Source: Caccoplasma intestinavium (lineage in GTDB: Bacteria > Bacteroidota > Bacteroidia > Bacteroidales > UBA11471). From it: 64,000 bases of DNA. Positions within the stretch are counted from its first letter, which is position 1. Each line of letters starts with the position of its first letter. The notes beneath the pieces were generated by a model. The model made no database searches. It saw only the letters and a program-made list of their open reading frames with translations, and had not been told where the DNA came from. The position numbers and the translations under genes were made by a program. The DNA lies in NCBI GenBank assembly GCA_018715885.1, contig DVKT01000034.1, positions 1 through 64,000 of the forward strand, written 5' to 3'. Below are positions 1-9,224 of the stretch, one piece after another.

Positions 1-1
1 C

Positions 2-940
2 CTCGGCGCACGTAAGAAAGGATATATCATCTGTTTGGTATTGGTTATCATCGGCGGTGTATCGTTCGGTTTGAGAGGGTTGAACAAAGGTATCGATTTC
101 TCGGGCGGACGCAACTATATCGTGCGTTTCGATAAGTCAGTGAATACACAAGAAATAGCCAATTTGCTCAAACCCGAATTCGGTGAAAATATTCCTACTG
201 TTATCACGATCGGCGGTGATAATCAAGTGCGTATCTCGACGAACTATCGTATCGAGGAATCGGACGATGCTATCGATGAAGAAATCCTGACGATGATTTA
301 CAAAGGTCTCAAAGACGAAGTGGGCGGTAAATCCCAAGAGGCTTTTGAGACCGAGAACGTGATGAGTATCCAGAAAGTAGGTCCGAGCATTGCCGAGGAC
401 ATTACTATCGGAGCTATATGGGCGGTTATCATTTCGCTTATTGCTATCGCGCTTTACATTCTGTTGCGTTTCCGCGACGTGGCATTCAGTGTCGGCACAC
501 TTGTATCATTGGCGTTCGATACGTTGATCATCTTGTCGGTTTACTCGATTTTCAACGGCTTGTTGCCGTTCTCGATGGAAATCGACCAGACATTCATCGC
601 TGCAATTCTTACCAATATCGGTTACTCGGTAAATGATAAAGTGGTAGTATTCGACCGTGTGCGTGAGGTGATAGGTCTCTATCCGAAACGGGATCGCGGC
701 TTGGTTATCAATGATGCACTCAACAGTACGTTGTCGCGTACCATTAGTACATCGTTGAGTACCGCTCTTGTGTTGCTCAGTATCTTTATCTTGGGTGGCG
801 ATACGATCCGTAGTTTCTCTTTCGCTATGTTGCTGGGTGTGATAACGGGTACATTCTCTACCCTCTTCGTTGCCGTTCCTATTGCATACGAAATGATGAA
901 AAAGAAATTTGCCAAACTCGTGGCAAACGAGGCTGCTTAG
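2..940 (+). CDS. secDF: Protein translocase SecDF, C-terminal (SecF) part, truncated by window edge
   Basis: This is the SecF-like membrane half of the SecDF translocation motor, which uses the proton gradient to pull secreted proteins through SecYEG at the inner membrane. The frame is open to the left edge (residues LGARKKGYII precede the first possible start), so the 5' part, presumably the SecD half of the Bacteroidetes SecDF fusion, lies outside. Visible landmarks are the short periplasmic domain starting FSGGRNYIVRF, the segment VGPSIAEDITIGA leading into the first of several transmembrane helices, and the SecF signature GYSVNDKVVVFDRVRE. A terminator follows the stop. Identity is firm; the fusion itself is inferred from the family. 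Confidence 0.93.
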   Translation, partial: LGARKKGYIICLVLVIIGGVSFGLRGLNKGIDFSGGRNYIVRFDKSVNTQEIANLLKPEFGENIPTVITIGGDNQVRISTNYRIEESDDAIDEEILTMIYKGLKDEVGGKSQEAFETENVMSIQKVGPSIAEDITIGAIWAVIISLIAIALYILLRFRDVAFSVGTLVSLAFDTLIILSVYSIFNGLLPFSMEIDQTFIAAILTNIGYSVNDKVVVFDRVREVIGLYPKRDRGLVINDALNSTLSRTISTSLSTALVLLSIFILGGDTIRSFSFAMLLGVITGTFSTLFVAVPIAYEMMKKKFAKLVANEAA

Positions 941-970
941 AAGTAAAGTCTGCTTCTTTCATATATTTAG

Positions 971-1000
971 TTCCCCGGAGATTTCCGGGGAACTTTTTTT
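971..1000 (+). terminator. Rho-independent terminator of secDF
   Basis: Stem GTTCCCCGGA / TTCCGGGGAAC-type inverted repeat (TTCCCCGGAGATTTCCGGGGAA) followed by seven T residues, 30 bases after the secDF stop codon. Confidence 0.85.
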
Positions 1001-1122
1001 ATTATCGGAGAAAAAGTAGGATCGGAAATGAAATAGATAATATCATGTTCCCGATAAGGAAATAGCGTTAAATTTGCAGCGATTAAACAATCCATATTTT
1101 GTAGAATAGTAATGAGTAAAAG

Positions 1123-1704
1123 ATGAAAAAGATTTTTCTTTTGTTGTTGAGTGTGTTCTTTGTTATTTCGGCCGAGGCGCAGAAAGGTTCCAGTCAATTT
1201 GCTTTGTTTGCAGGCTATGAACATTTTCCCGAAATGTGGGTGGGGAAAGGCTATAATGTAGGCGTGGAGTATAAGTACTATGTACATAACCGTTTTTTTG
1301 CTGTCGCTAATTTCCATGCCGGCGTAAACGATGCGTCGGAGTTTGTCGAATATGAATTTTCAGGGAATATGTTGGGTTATACAGTGGGTAATAGTACGCA
1401 CGATTATATGATCGGTCTCGGTTTGGGAGGAGATTTGTTGCAGATCGGCCGTCATAAGATATACATACAAGGAACGGTCGGTTTGGGTACTTCGGAAATG
1501 TCTAAGGACGGTGTTTCGGGGGCTCCCGGGAGTGAAATCATTCGCACTCACGTCGAGTCGGCTACACGTTTTGCCGTTTCAGCTTCGGCCGGTTATGATT
1601 ATCGCATTTGTAGCTGGTTGGCAGTCGGCGTGAATTATACGGGCTGGCAGATCGGATATGAGTATAAAAATTCTGCAAATGTCAAATTGAGTCTTCTCTT
1701 TTGA
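1123..1704 (+). CDS. Secreted outer-membrane beta-barrel protein, function unknown
   Basis: 193 aa. Residues 1-20 form a signal peptide (MKKIFLLLLSVFFVISAEAQ, cleavage near AEA/Q). The mature part has alternating aromatic/polar strands such as YNVGVEYKYYVHNRFFAVANFH and ends in SLLF, an aromatic C-terminus typical of outer-membrane barrels. Length and pattern resemble small barrels often annotated as porin-family or TraO-like conjugation proteins in Bacteroidetes, but no other conjugation gene is nearby, so a transfer role is not supported. It is a single-gene unit with its own terminator, convergent with the yqaA-like gene. Class is fairly sure, role unknown. Confidence 0.75.
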   Translation: MKKIFLLLLSVFFVISAEAQKGSSQFALFAGYEHFPEMWVGKGYNVGVEYKYYVHNRFFAVANFHAGVNDASEFVEYEFSGNMLGYTVGNSTHDYMIGLGLGGDLLQIGRHKIYIQGTVGLGTSEMSKDGVSGAPGSEIIRTHVESATRFAVSASAGYDYRICSWLAVGVNYTGWQIGYEYKNSANVKLSLLF

Positions 1705-1717
1705 GATATTTATTCCG

Positions 1718-1753
1718 AAAACGGGGTCTGTCATTGTCGCGGGCCCCGTTTTA
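1718..1753 (+). terminator. Terminator between barrel protein and yqaA-like gene
   Basis: AAAACGGGGTC / GGCCCCGTTTT inverted repeat with a 13-base loop, ending in TTTT. A and T tracts on both sides suggest it can serve both convergent genes. Confidence 0.8.
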
Positions 1754-1770
1754 TTTAAGAGACATCGGGG

Positions 1771-2220
1771 TCAGACGATCCATTCCACACCGATGGCTAT
1801 AAGATAATAACGTATTCCTTTCCCGAGCAACATCGATAGAGCAACACCCCAGAGATTGGCACGCATGAGCCCCAAAGCAACGACGATAGCATCTCCTACA
1901 CCGGGAACAAAGGCGAAAAATCCCATGAGAGAACCTTTCCCTTGCAGGAAACGTTGAGTCTTGTCGAGTTTTTCGTGAGAAAGTTTTAGGTATTTTTCAA
2001 TCCATGCGGTTTTCCCCAAACGTCCGATGTAATAGCATGTTATTCCGCCTAACCAATTACCGGCTGTGGCCGAGACGACACAGCCCCACGTAGAGTAACC
2101 GGCGACCAATAATAGTCCCAAAACGACTTCGGAACTGAACGGTAAGATACTGCCGGCAAGGAATGCGGCGATAAAAAGTCCGGCATAGCCCCATTCGCTC
2201 AGAGACGTCAAAAATTCCAT
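1771..2220 (-). CDS. YqaA-like small membrane protein (DedA/VTT relative)
   Basis: 149 aa inner-membrane protein beginning MEFLTSLSEWGYAGLFIAAF. It has four to five hydrophobic helices and the VTT/DedA-type glycine-rich segments (SSEVVLGLLL, GNWLGGITCYYIGRLGK, FVPGVGDAIVVALGLMR). The frame extends 15 codons further upstream, but those lie inside the preceding membrane-protein gene and lack a better start, so the ATG at 2220 is chosen. It overlaps the upstream gene by 13 bases, indicating one transcript. DedA-family proteins are linked to phospholipid movement and membrane homeostasis; the exact role of YqaA is unknown. Confidence 0.82.
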   Translation of the reverse strand: MEFLTSLSEWGYAGLFIAAFLAGSILPFSSEVVLGLLLVAGYSTWGCVVSATAGNWLGGITCYYIGRLGKTAWIEKYLKLSHEKLDKTQRFLQGKGSLMGFFAFVPGVGDAIVVALGLMRANLWGVALSMLLGKGIRYYLIAIGVEWIV

Positions 2221-3188
2221 GCGTATAGAAATAAGTAAACGATTGCGACAATACCCATTTGCCATAAGACATAGCGGTTGCGCGTATGTATGAGGTAGTA
2301 ACCGGCTGATTGGGCCATGATTACATGCAACAAGGGGAGATAACTGTCAAGGAAGCGCAGATTGATGGTGCAGAGCAGGATAAGTAGGGCAAATAACAGC
2401 AATAAGAATCGGTTGCTTCGCCATATTTGTATTTTATGGCGTGTCATGAGATAGCTGTCCGATACACCGCAACATATGCCGATGATGGTCGCTGCGACGA
2501 GAAATCCCGTGTTTTTTATATCTGTGATATTTTCTACGGCGATCGGGAGAAAAAAAGATTCGGTAGGAAAAGTCGGGGCAAGGTCGAATACGACACAGAT
2601 GCAAAAGAACAACCATGCCGGGGTAAGTGCACCCAATATCAAGGCTGTTGCCGACCGCCATGTAAATGTCTGCATATAGGCGAGGCCCGCTGCAAAAGGT
2701 ATCAATAAAAAGGCGAATGCCGGCCATATCAGTCCTCCCGAGGCGACAAGCAATCCTATGCCGTAGGCTGCTTGCTGGCCTTGCGACTGGTATGTCCCGT
2801 AAAGCAGATACAGCAGCAAGATGAGTATGGGAGAGAGTAGTATGCCGACGTTGAGCGTGTGGGCGAATGCCGGTACGCAACTGTTGAAAAAAAGCAGCAA
2901 CGTGGCAGGTAACCATGTACGTTGTTGCATGAGATTATAGGTATTGTTGAGCCGTAACAGGAGGGCGCAACTCAGAACGACAGCCGTCAAATGAATAACG
3001 TATAGCGCCGTTTGCATTTTCCATTTGGCGTCGAAAGATAAAATCCGGTCGTTCAGGGACAGCTCATCATTGCCGTTTTCTCCCCATATAAGAACACCTA
3101 TCGGCAACAACAACATTATGCACCATAGAAGTGGTGCATAATGCCGGTTGTCGGCGATTTTCGATAGGAGGTTTGTCGGCGATTCCAT
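2208..3188 (-). CDS. Multi-pass membrane protein, DUF6427-like
   Basis: 326 aa with about eight hydrophobic helices (for example YAPLLWCIMLLLPIGVLIW near the N-terminus and FLLLLFALLILLCTINLRFL near residue 270) and almost no soluble domain. It resembles the Bacteroidetes membrane family annotated DUF6427, which is commonly found beside purD; I recognise it by context and topology, not by a catalytic motif. It sits 30 bases downstream of purD and overlaps the yqaA-like gene, so it is likely co-transcribed with both. No function can be assigned. Confidence 0.7.
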   Translation of the reverse strand: MESPTNLLSKIADNRHYAPLLWCIMLLLPIGVLIWGENGNDELSLNDRILSFDAKWKMQTALYVIHLTAVVLSCALLLRLNNTYNLMQQRTWLPATLLLFFNSCVPAFAHTLNVGILLSPILILLLYLLYGTYQSQGQQAAYGIGLLVASGGLIWPAFAFLLIPFAAGLAYMQTFTWRSATALILGALTPAWLFFCICVVFDLAPTFPTESFFLPIAVENITDIKNTGFLVAATIIGICCGVSDSYLMTRHKIQIWRSNRFLLLLFALLILLCTINLRFLDSYLPLLHVIMAQSAGYYLIHTRNRYVLWQMGIVAIVYLFLYAWNF

Positions 3189-3218
3189 GTAAAGGCGGAA
3201 TGTCTGTTATCGGTCGCT

Positions 3219-4487
3219 TTAAAGGTCGAATCCGATATCCGAACGGAAATATTTTTTCTCGAAGTTGATTTTCGAAGCGTTGGCAAAAGAGCGGGCAAGG
3301 GCATCGGTTTTATCATTTCCGTATGAGCTGACGGCGATCACCCGGCCGCCGTTGGTAACGATGTTCCCCTCTTTTTCGGCAGTTCCGGCATGGAACACGA
3401 TACTGTCCGATACATTTTCGATACCGGTAATGATTTTCCCTTTTTCGTAATCTCCGGGGTAGCCTCCCGATACCAACATGACGGTAACAGCCGATCTCGG
3501 ATCGACTTCAAGCATACGCCGGTCAAGATCTCCTTGCGCTACGCCTTCGAGCAGATCGACGAGATCGCTTTTGATACGGAGCATCACCACTTCGGTCTCG
3601 GGGTCGCCCATACGCACGTTATACTCGATAACCATAGGCTCGTTTTTTACATTGATGAGTCCTAAGAAAATAAACCCTTTGTAATCGATACCTTCGGCTT
3701 TGAGACCTTCGATGGTCGGGACGACGATGCGCTCCTCGACTTTTTTCATAAACGTTTCATCGGCAAAAGGAACCGGAGAAACGGCTCCCATACCACCCGT
3801 GTTAAGTCCGGTATCGCCTTCGCCTATACGTTTATAATCTTTGGCTTCGGGAAGGATTTTATAACTTTTTCCGTCGGTAAGAACGAATACCGAGCATTCG
3901 ATACCCGACAGAAATTCTTCGATGACCACCGTGCGGCTGGCCTCTCCGAACATGCCCGACAACATCTCTTTCAATTCGGCTTTGGCTTCTTCGAGCGTAG
4001 GAAGTATAAGCACGCCTTTTCCTGCGGCCAGTCCGTCGGCTTTGAGCACATACGGCGCTTCGAGGCTCTCGAGGAAAGTGTATGCTTGGTCTATCGTTTC
4101 GGCAGTAAAACTTTCATAGCGGGCTGTCGGTATGTGATGCCGCATCATAAAGGCTTTGGCGAAGTCTTTACTGCCTTCGAGCCGGGCACCGGAGGCCGAC
4201 GGGCCTATGACGGGAATACGTTTCAATTTATCATCGTTTTTGAAGTAATCGTATACCCCTTTTACCAAAGGATCTTCGGGGCCTACGACAACCATGTCGA
4301 TATCGTGTCCGATGGCAAACTCTTTCAGTGCGGGAAAGTCGGTCGCCGAAAGAGCGATATTACGGCCTATGCGGGCTGTTCCGGCATTACCCGGGGCGAT
4401 ATACAGATTTTCTACGTGGGGGCTTTGGGCGATTTTCCAAGCAAGGGCGTTTTCCCGACCACCCGAGCCTAACAACAGAATATTCAT
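3219..4487 (-). CDS. purD: Phosphoribosylamine--glycine ligase
   Basis: 422 aa ATP-grasp enzyme of purine biosynthesis: joins glycine to 5-phosphoribosylamine with ATP, giving GAR. Visible features are the N-terminal glycine-rich segment GSGGRENALAW (residues 7-17), GPSASGARLEGSKDFAK (95-111) that opens the ATP-grasp domain, LKADGLAAGKGV (148-159) for ATP binding, and NVRMGDPETEVV near 290 that carries metal ligands. Full family length. It lies between an S9 peptidase gene and the membrane gene, all leftward with short gaps. Confidence 0.97.
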   Translation of the reverse strand: MNILLLGSGGRENALAWKIAQSPHVENLYIAPGNAGTARIGRNIALSATDFPALKEFAIGHDIDMVVVGPEDPLVKGVYDYFKNDDKLKRIPVIGPSASGARLEGSKDFAKAFMMRHHIPTARYESFTAETIDQAYTFLESLEAPYVLKADGLAAGKGVLILPTLEEAKAELKEMLSGMFGEASRTVVIEEFLSGIECSVFVLTDGKSYKILPEAKDYKRIGEGDTGLNTGGMGAVSPVPFADETFMKKVEERIVVPTIEGLKAEGIDYKGFIFLGLINVKNEPMVIEYNVRMGDPETEVVMLRIKSDLVDLLEGVAQGDLDRRMLEVDPRSAVTVMLVSGGYPGDYEKGKIITGIENVSDSIVFHAGTAEKEGNIVTNGGRVIAVSSYGNDKTDALARSFANASKINFEKKYFRSDIGFDL

Positions 4488-4502
4488 AGCAGTATGTATT
4501 TT

Positions 4503-6656
4503 TTATTTTAGATAATCGTCGAAATAACGGATTACTTTTTCATAGAGATGTACCCGTTCGGGGCCGATGACGTTATGGGCGTGCCCCGGATAGACAAAGT
4601 AATCGGGATAAGTCCCGGCTTTGATACAGCTTTTCAGGAACGAAAGGCTGTGTTGCCATACGACAACGGGATCGGTATCGCAATGTATAAGCATCAAGTG
4701 GCCTTGCAGATTTCCTGCTTTCAGGTTGAGATTGGCCGATTTATACCCTTCGAGGTTGGCTTGCGGGGTTCCCATGTAACGTTCTCCGTACATGATTTCA
4801 TAGTACTTCCAATCGATGACCGGACCTCCGGCCACGCCTACCTTGAAAACATCTCCGTGCGTCAGCATGAGGTTGGTCGTCATAAAGCCGCCGAAGCTCC
4901 AACCATGTACGCCTATACGGGTCGTGTCGCACCATGACTGGTTGCGCAACCAGTCGATGCCTTGCATTTGATCGGCCATTTCCGCCTCGCCCAACCGGTG
5001 GTGCGTTACATCTTCGAAGGGTAATCCCCGGTTGGCCGATCCGCGATTGTCGAGAGTAAAGACGACATACCCTCTTGCGGCCATGAGCAGGTCATTCCCC
5101 GAAGCACCCCATAACCAGCTGTCGGTTACCATTTGGGCGTGGGGGCCTCCGTAGACATAGACGATAACGGGATATTTCTTTTCGGGATCGAAATGAGGCG
5201 GACGGGTAACGCGGTAATAGAGGTCGGTTGTTCCGTCGGCCGCTTTTAATGTGCCGCCGATGACACTCGGCGTTTCATATCCCTTGTACGGATTTTCGGC
5301 GATGAGCAAGGTTTCTGTTTTTCCGTTTGTCGTGGAGATGAGTTGTGTGATACGAGGTGTCTCATGATTGGCATACAAGTCGATGACATATTTTCCCGAA
5401 CTGCTTATTGTCGTACGGTGTACACCGCTTTGGGGGGTGAGGCGTGTACGTTTTCCCGAGGAGACCGATACCTTATACAGGTTTATTTCGAGAGGTGATT
5501 CCTCGTTCGATGTAATGAAAATCGATTTTCCATCGGGCGAAGGAGTTGCCGAGAGAACTTCCCATGCACCCGAAGTGAGTTGTTTCAGCAGTTTGCCATC
5601 GGTATTGTAGAGGTAGAGGTGGTGGTATCCGTCCCGGCGGGAAAGGTGTACGAAACGATCGTTACGTCCCGGCAGGAAGAAGACGGGGTATTGCGGTTCC
5701 ACATATTTGTCGGACGTTTCGGTGAAAAGCGTCCGCAACAGTTTACCGTCGGTTGCGTCATATACTTCGGTACGACAAGTGTCCTGGCGGCGATTCAATC
5801 GTTGCAGGTAGATGTTTTTTTCGTCGGGCGACCAAGCGATATTTGTCAGGTATTGGTCTTTTTCACCCGGGGTACGCAGATAGACCGTATCGCCCGATGC
5901 CGTGTGGTAGATACCGACTTTTACTTCATGGCTGGCCATTCCTGCCATAGGATATTTGGTCTCTTTCAGAGCTGCTGTGCGGGTCGAAATATCGACGAGG
6001 GGATAATCGGTTACGCGGCTTTCGTCCATGCGGTAGAATGCCAGTGCATTTCCTTGTGGAGACCAGAAGATACCGGACGAGATACCGAACTCGTTCCGGT
6101 GTACGTTCGATGCGCCGAAAGAGATTTGGTCGTTGTCGTCGTGTGCGATCGTCATACGGCTACCGTCGTTCCCGATGAGGATAAGGTCGCGGCCATTCGT
6201 TACGGCTAAGCGTTTTTGTTGCGGCTCGAAAGCAAAATTGGAGTCTCCCTTTTGGTAGGGAATGCGGTACTCGATTTTCTGTGTCGAAGGGTTGTAGAGA
6301 AGTATCGACGACTGGTTGTAGAAATAAAAATACGATGTGCCGGCAATTTCTTTGATTGCAAAAGCCGGGAGCGATTTTATCGTTTTCAGACCGGCGGTTT
6401 CCAATCCTTTATTCAATTCGTCGAGCGTGAGCCAGGGTGTATGTTTTTTGCTCCCGGGACGGGTTATCAACAAAGTATCGCCTTGACGATAGATGTAGTT
6501 GTCGCCGACAAAAGAGAGCTGCCTCAGACTTTGGGGTACGAAGCGATAGGCGTTTTTCCCTCCGGGAATCAGGTCTTGTGCGGTGAGCTGTTTTTCTTGT
6601 GCGGCGGTGTTCATGGCGAGCAATAGCGAGAACAGAACAATAAAATATCGTTTCAT
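4503..6656 (-). CDS. S9 family peptidase, dipeptidyl peptidase IV type
   Basis: 717 aa secreted or periplasmic serine exopeptidase. The start chosen is MKRYFIVLFSLLLAMNTAAQ, which gives a signal peptide; upstream in-frame codons fall in the 3' end of the methyltransferase gene and are basic. The N-terminal half (about 30-470) is the DPP-IV beta-propeller; the C-terminal alpha/beta-hydrolase domain has the nucleophile in GWSFGG (Ser near 588), the acid in CDTDPV (near 662) and the base in GHAHNV (near 693). The family removes Xaa-Pro or similar dipeptides and feeds peptide use. The gap to the methyltransferase is 13 bases. Confidence 0.92.
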   Translation of the reverse strand: MKRYFIVLFSLLLAMNTAAQEKQLTAQDLIPGGKNAYRFVPQSLRQLSFVGDNYIYRQGDTLLITRPGSKKHTPWLTLDELNKGLETAGLKTIKSLPAFAIKEIAGTSYFYFYNQSSILLYNPSTQKIEYRIPYQKGDSNFAFEPQQKRLAVTNGRDLILIGNDGSRMTIAHDDNDQISFGASNVHRNEFGISSGIFWSPQGNALAFYRMDESRVTDYPLVDISTRTAALKETKYPMAGMASHEVKVGIYHTASGDTVYLRTPGEKDQYLTNIAWSPDEKNIYLQRLNRRQDTCRTEVYDATDGKLLRTLFTETSDKYVEPQYPVFFLPGRNDRFVHLSRRDGYHHLYLYNTDGKLLKQLTSGAWEVLSATPSPDGKSIFITSNEESPLEINLYKVSVSSGKRTRLTPQSGVHRTTISSSGKYVIDLYANHETPRITQLISTTNGKTETLLIAENPYKGYETPSVIGGTLKAADGTTDLYYRVTRPPHFDPEKKYPVIVYVYGGPHAQMVTDSWLWGASGNDLLMAARGYVVFTLDNRGSANRGLPFEDVTHHRLGEAEMADQMQGIDWLRNQSWCDTTRIGVHGWSFGGFMTTNLMLTHGDVFKVGVAGGPVIDWKYYEIMYGERYMGTPQANLEGYKSANLNLKAGNLQGHLMLIHCDTDPVVVWQHSLSFLKSCIKAGTYPDYFVYPGHAHNVIGPERVHLYEKVIRYFDDYLK

Positions 6657-6669
6657 AATCATCTGTTGG

Positions 6670-8331
6670 TTATTTTTTCTTTCGGGGAGAACGGCGGTCG
6701 CCGCTCTTTTGCGTTTCTTTTTTCTCATCGGGATTCCCGATAGACGGTTTACGTCCTATGACATAGCTGCGTATGGCCTCGTCGCCATGCGGTCGGTTGC
6801 GACGGAAACGGGAGATTTTTATTTCGTCATCGTAATCGTATTCGGCGGCGAATTTCTTTTCATACGTCTCTTTTTCGTCCCATCTTTTTCCAAATTGTGC
6901 AGAGCGAGCCCCTTTTTCTTTGCTGTTGATTCGGAAATCGTTCGACCGTTTGCCGAACGGCTTTTCTTCCCGCTTTCCGCGATGTAGTGTAGAAGGTTTA
7001 TCTTCTCGGTCGTCTTTACGGAATCGATCTTCTTGTTCGGGGCGTTTACGGTCGTCGAATGAGTAGCGTCTTTGAGGTTTTGTATCTCGGCGGGAATCGA
7101 ATTTGCGCTCCGGATATTTTTTGTCTCGGGTTTCTTCCTTTTCGGCATGGTTTCTTTTGAAACCTCCCGTTTCGCGTTTGAAGTCGTTGTACTTTCCGTC
7201 GAAAATTTCGTATTTGCGGAATTCGCATTCGAGAGCGCCGTTCATCATAGGAACGCGGTCGGCCGCTTTCAGTCCGATGTGGTCGAAACATTCATCGCGA
7301 TAACTGAGTACCCATGCGTCGAAACCTTTGAATACATGTTTCAGCTGGGTCCCGATCATCGAGTAAAGTCCCATAAGATCATCGCTGGTGATACGTTCTC
7401 CATAAGGCGGATTGGTAACTAATAGACCTCCCGGTTTTATATCGCTTTCGACATATTGCTGCATGGGTTTTACGGCGATATCGATATAACGGCTCATGCC
7501 GGCGTTTTTGATATTGGCGGTTGCTATATCCACAGCAATGGGAGAAATGTCGCTGCCGTAGATCTTATGTTCGAACGGGTGTTCGCTGCTTTCGTCTTCA
7601 TAAAGACGGTCGAACAGTTCTTGATCGAAGTCGTTCCAATGTTTGAATGCAAAATCTTTCCGGTAGATTCCGGCCGGTGTTCCTGTTGCGATGAGGGCAG
7701 CCTCGATGAGGAGAGTACCCGACCCGCACATAGGGTCGATGAAGTCCCGGCTTCCGTCCCAGCCGGCCAACAATAGCAACCCCGCAGCCAATACTTCGTT
7801 GAGCGGGGCTTCGGTCTGGGCGGTACGGTATCCCCGTCGGTGCAACGATTCGCCCGAGCTGTCGAGCGATAAGGTGCAGGTGGTCTGGTTGATATGCAGG
7901 TTGATGAGAATGTCGGCATTGCTCAATCGCACCGAAGGACGTTTTCCGAAACGTTCATTAAAAAAATCGGCAATAGCGTCTTTTGCCCGGTAAGTTACGA
8001 ACTTGGAATGGCGGAACTCGTCGGAGTAAACGACCGGGTCGATCGAAAAAGTCATTTCGGGCGTCAGGTACTCTGTCCAGTCCATTGCTTTTATTTGGGC
8101 GTAGAGTTCGTCGGGGTCTCCGGCTGTAAAGGTATAGATGGGTTTGAGTATGCGCAATGCGGTACGGCAGTGCAGGTTGGTTTTGTAGAGAAGTTCCTTG
8201 TCGCCGGTAAACGAGACCATTCGTCGGCCTGTTTCTATGTCTTTACCGCCGAGTGCGGCTATTTCCGAAGCGAGAACCTCTTCGAGTCCTTGGAACGTTT
8301 TAGCAATGAATGTCGATGTGGCTGATTGCAT
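6670..8331 (-). CDS. THUMP-domain 23S rRNA guanine-N2 methyltransferase, RlmL-like, with charged tail
   Basis: 553 aa. Residues 1-160 form the ferredoxin-like plus THUMP RNA-binding part (FIAKTFQGLEEVLASEI). The SAM-binding motif is DPMCGSGTLLIEAA (near 193-206) and the catalytic motif is TNPPYGER (near 303-310), as in RlmL/Trm14-type N2-guanine methyltransferases. From about residue 375 the protein becomes a low-complexity tail of about 175 residues rich in Lys, Arg, Asp and Glu (runs such as KYPERKFDSRRDTKPQRR), ending SPRKKK. Such tails occur in Bacteroidetes RNA-binding proteins; their role is unknown. The start codon shares one base with the cysE stop (TAATG), so translation is probably coupled. 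Confidence 0.88.
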   Translation of the reverse strand: MQSATSTFIAKTFQGLEEVLASEIAALGGKDIETGRRMVSFTGDKELLYKTNLHCRTALRILKPIYTFTAGDPDELYAQIKAMDWTEYLTPEMTFSIDPVVYSDEFRHSKFVTYRAKDAIADFFNERFGKRPSVRLSNADILINLHINQTTCTLSLDSSGESLHRRGYRTAQTEAPLNEVLAAGLLLLAGWDGSRDFIDPMCGSGTLLIEAALIATGTPAGIYRKDFAFKHWNDFDQELFDRLYEDESSEHPFEHKIYGSDISPIAVDIATANIKNAGMSRYIDIAVKPMQQYVESDIKPGGLLVTNPPYGERITSDDLMGLYSMIGTQLKHVFKGFDAWVLSYRDECFDHIGLKAADRVPMMNGALECEFRKYEIFDGKYNDFKRETGGFKRNHAEKEETRDKKYPERKFDSRRDTKPQRRYSFDDRKRPEQEDRFRKDDREDKPSTLHRGKREEKPFGKRSNDFRINSKEKGARSAQFGKRWDEKETYEKKFAAEYDYDDEIKISRFRRNRPHGDEAIRSYVIGRKPSIGNPDEKKETQKSGDRRSPRKKK

Positions 8332-9224
8332 TATTTTCGAGCTTTACTTTGTAAAATGCGGGTTTCCGGGGCTACGTCTTCGGTAACCCATATATTCCCG
8401 CCTATCGTGGCGCCGCGACCTATGGTGATGCGTCCCAGTATCGTGGCGTTGGAGTAGACGATGACATTGTCTTCGAGAATGGGGTGGCGGGGTATGCCTT
8501 TGATAGGATTTCCGTTATCGTCGAGTGGGAAACTTTTGGCACCCAGTGTTACCCCTTGATAAAGTTTCACGTTTTTCCCGATAATGGCGGTCGCTCCGAT
8601 TACGACACCTGTACCGTGATCGATCGAAAAATATTCTCCTATCGTGGCAGCCGGGTGTATGTCGATTCCGGTCTCGGAATGAGCCATTTCGGTGAGGATT
8701 CTCGGGATAAGCAGTATGCCTTGTGTGTGTAATTGGTGGGCGACACGATAATTGATCATGGCGCGTATGGCAGGGTAACAATAGATGACTTCTCCGTAAC
8801 TTTCGGCGGCAGGGTCGCCATTGTAGGTGGCAATGACGTCGGTTGCGAGGATACGACGCAATTCGGGGAGTTTCTTGATGAAAGTCGAAGCATGTTCTCC
8901 TGCTTTCTCATGCAACTCTTTTTCGTTATCGCAGCCTCCTTCGGGTTTGTCGAGATTGAGAACGGAAAAAATTTGATTGCTGAGCAGAATGTATAACCGT
9001 TCGGCCGTTGTACCCAGATGGTAGCGCATGGTGAGGCCGTTCAACCCCGATAACCCGAAATATCCCGGGAAAAGAAGTTTACGGCACAAATCGATGATTT
9101 CGCTCAGTTTTTCGATCGAGGGCATATGGCAACCGTCGTTACAATGGTAGTTCGACGGATTTAACGGGTCGGAGGTAGATAAATTCTCTACGACTTCGGT
9201 GATGATATGCGTGTGCGGGGTCAT
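8331..9224 (-). CDS. cysE: Serine O-acetyltransferase
   Basis: 297 aa. It transfers acetyl from acetyl-CoA to L-serine, the first step of cysteine synthesis in the cytoplasm. The N-terminal helical domain (1-170) is followed by a left-handed parallel beta-helix with hexapeptide repeats: IDIHPAATIGEYFSIDHGTG, VVIGATAIIGKNVKLYQGVT and GAKSFPLDDNG, ending in ATIGGNIWVTEDVAPETRI. The longer N-terminus compared with E. coli CysE is usual in Bacteroidetes. A TATCTTTG element on the same strand at 9251-9258 lies 27 bases before the start and could be its -7 box. First gene of the leftward block running to yqaA. Confidence 0.93.
   Translation of the reverse strand: MTPHTHIITEVVENLSTSDPLNPSNYHCNDGCHMPSIEKLSEIIDLCRKLLFPGYFGLSGLNGLTMRYHLGTTAERLYILLSNQIFSVLNLDKPEGGCDNEKELHEKAGEHASTFIKKLPELRRILATDVIATYNGDPAAESYGEVIYCYPAIRAMINYRVAHQLHTQGILLIPRILTEMAHSETGIDIHPAATIGEYFSIDHGTGVVIGATAIIGKNVKLYQGVTLGAKSFPLDDNGNPIKGIPRHPILEDNVIVYSNATILGRITIGRGATIGGNIWVTEDVAPETRILQSKARK

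Noticed and set aside
1123..1704. Conjugal transfer protein TraO
   Set aside because: Similar in size and barrel pattern, but there are no transfer genes nearby; kept as an unnamed outer-membrane barrel.
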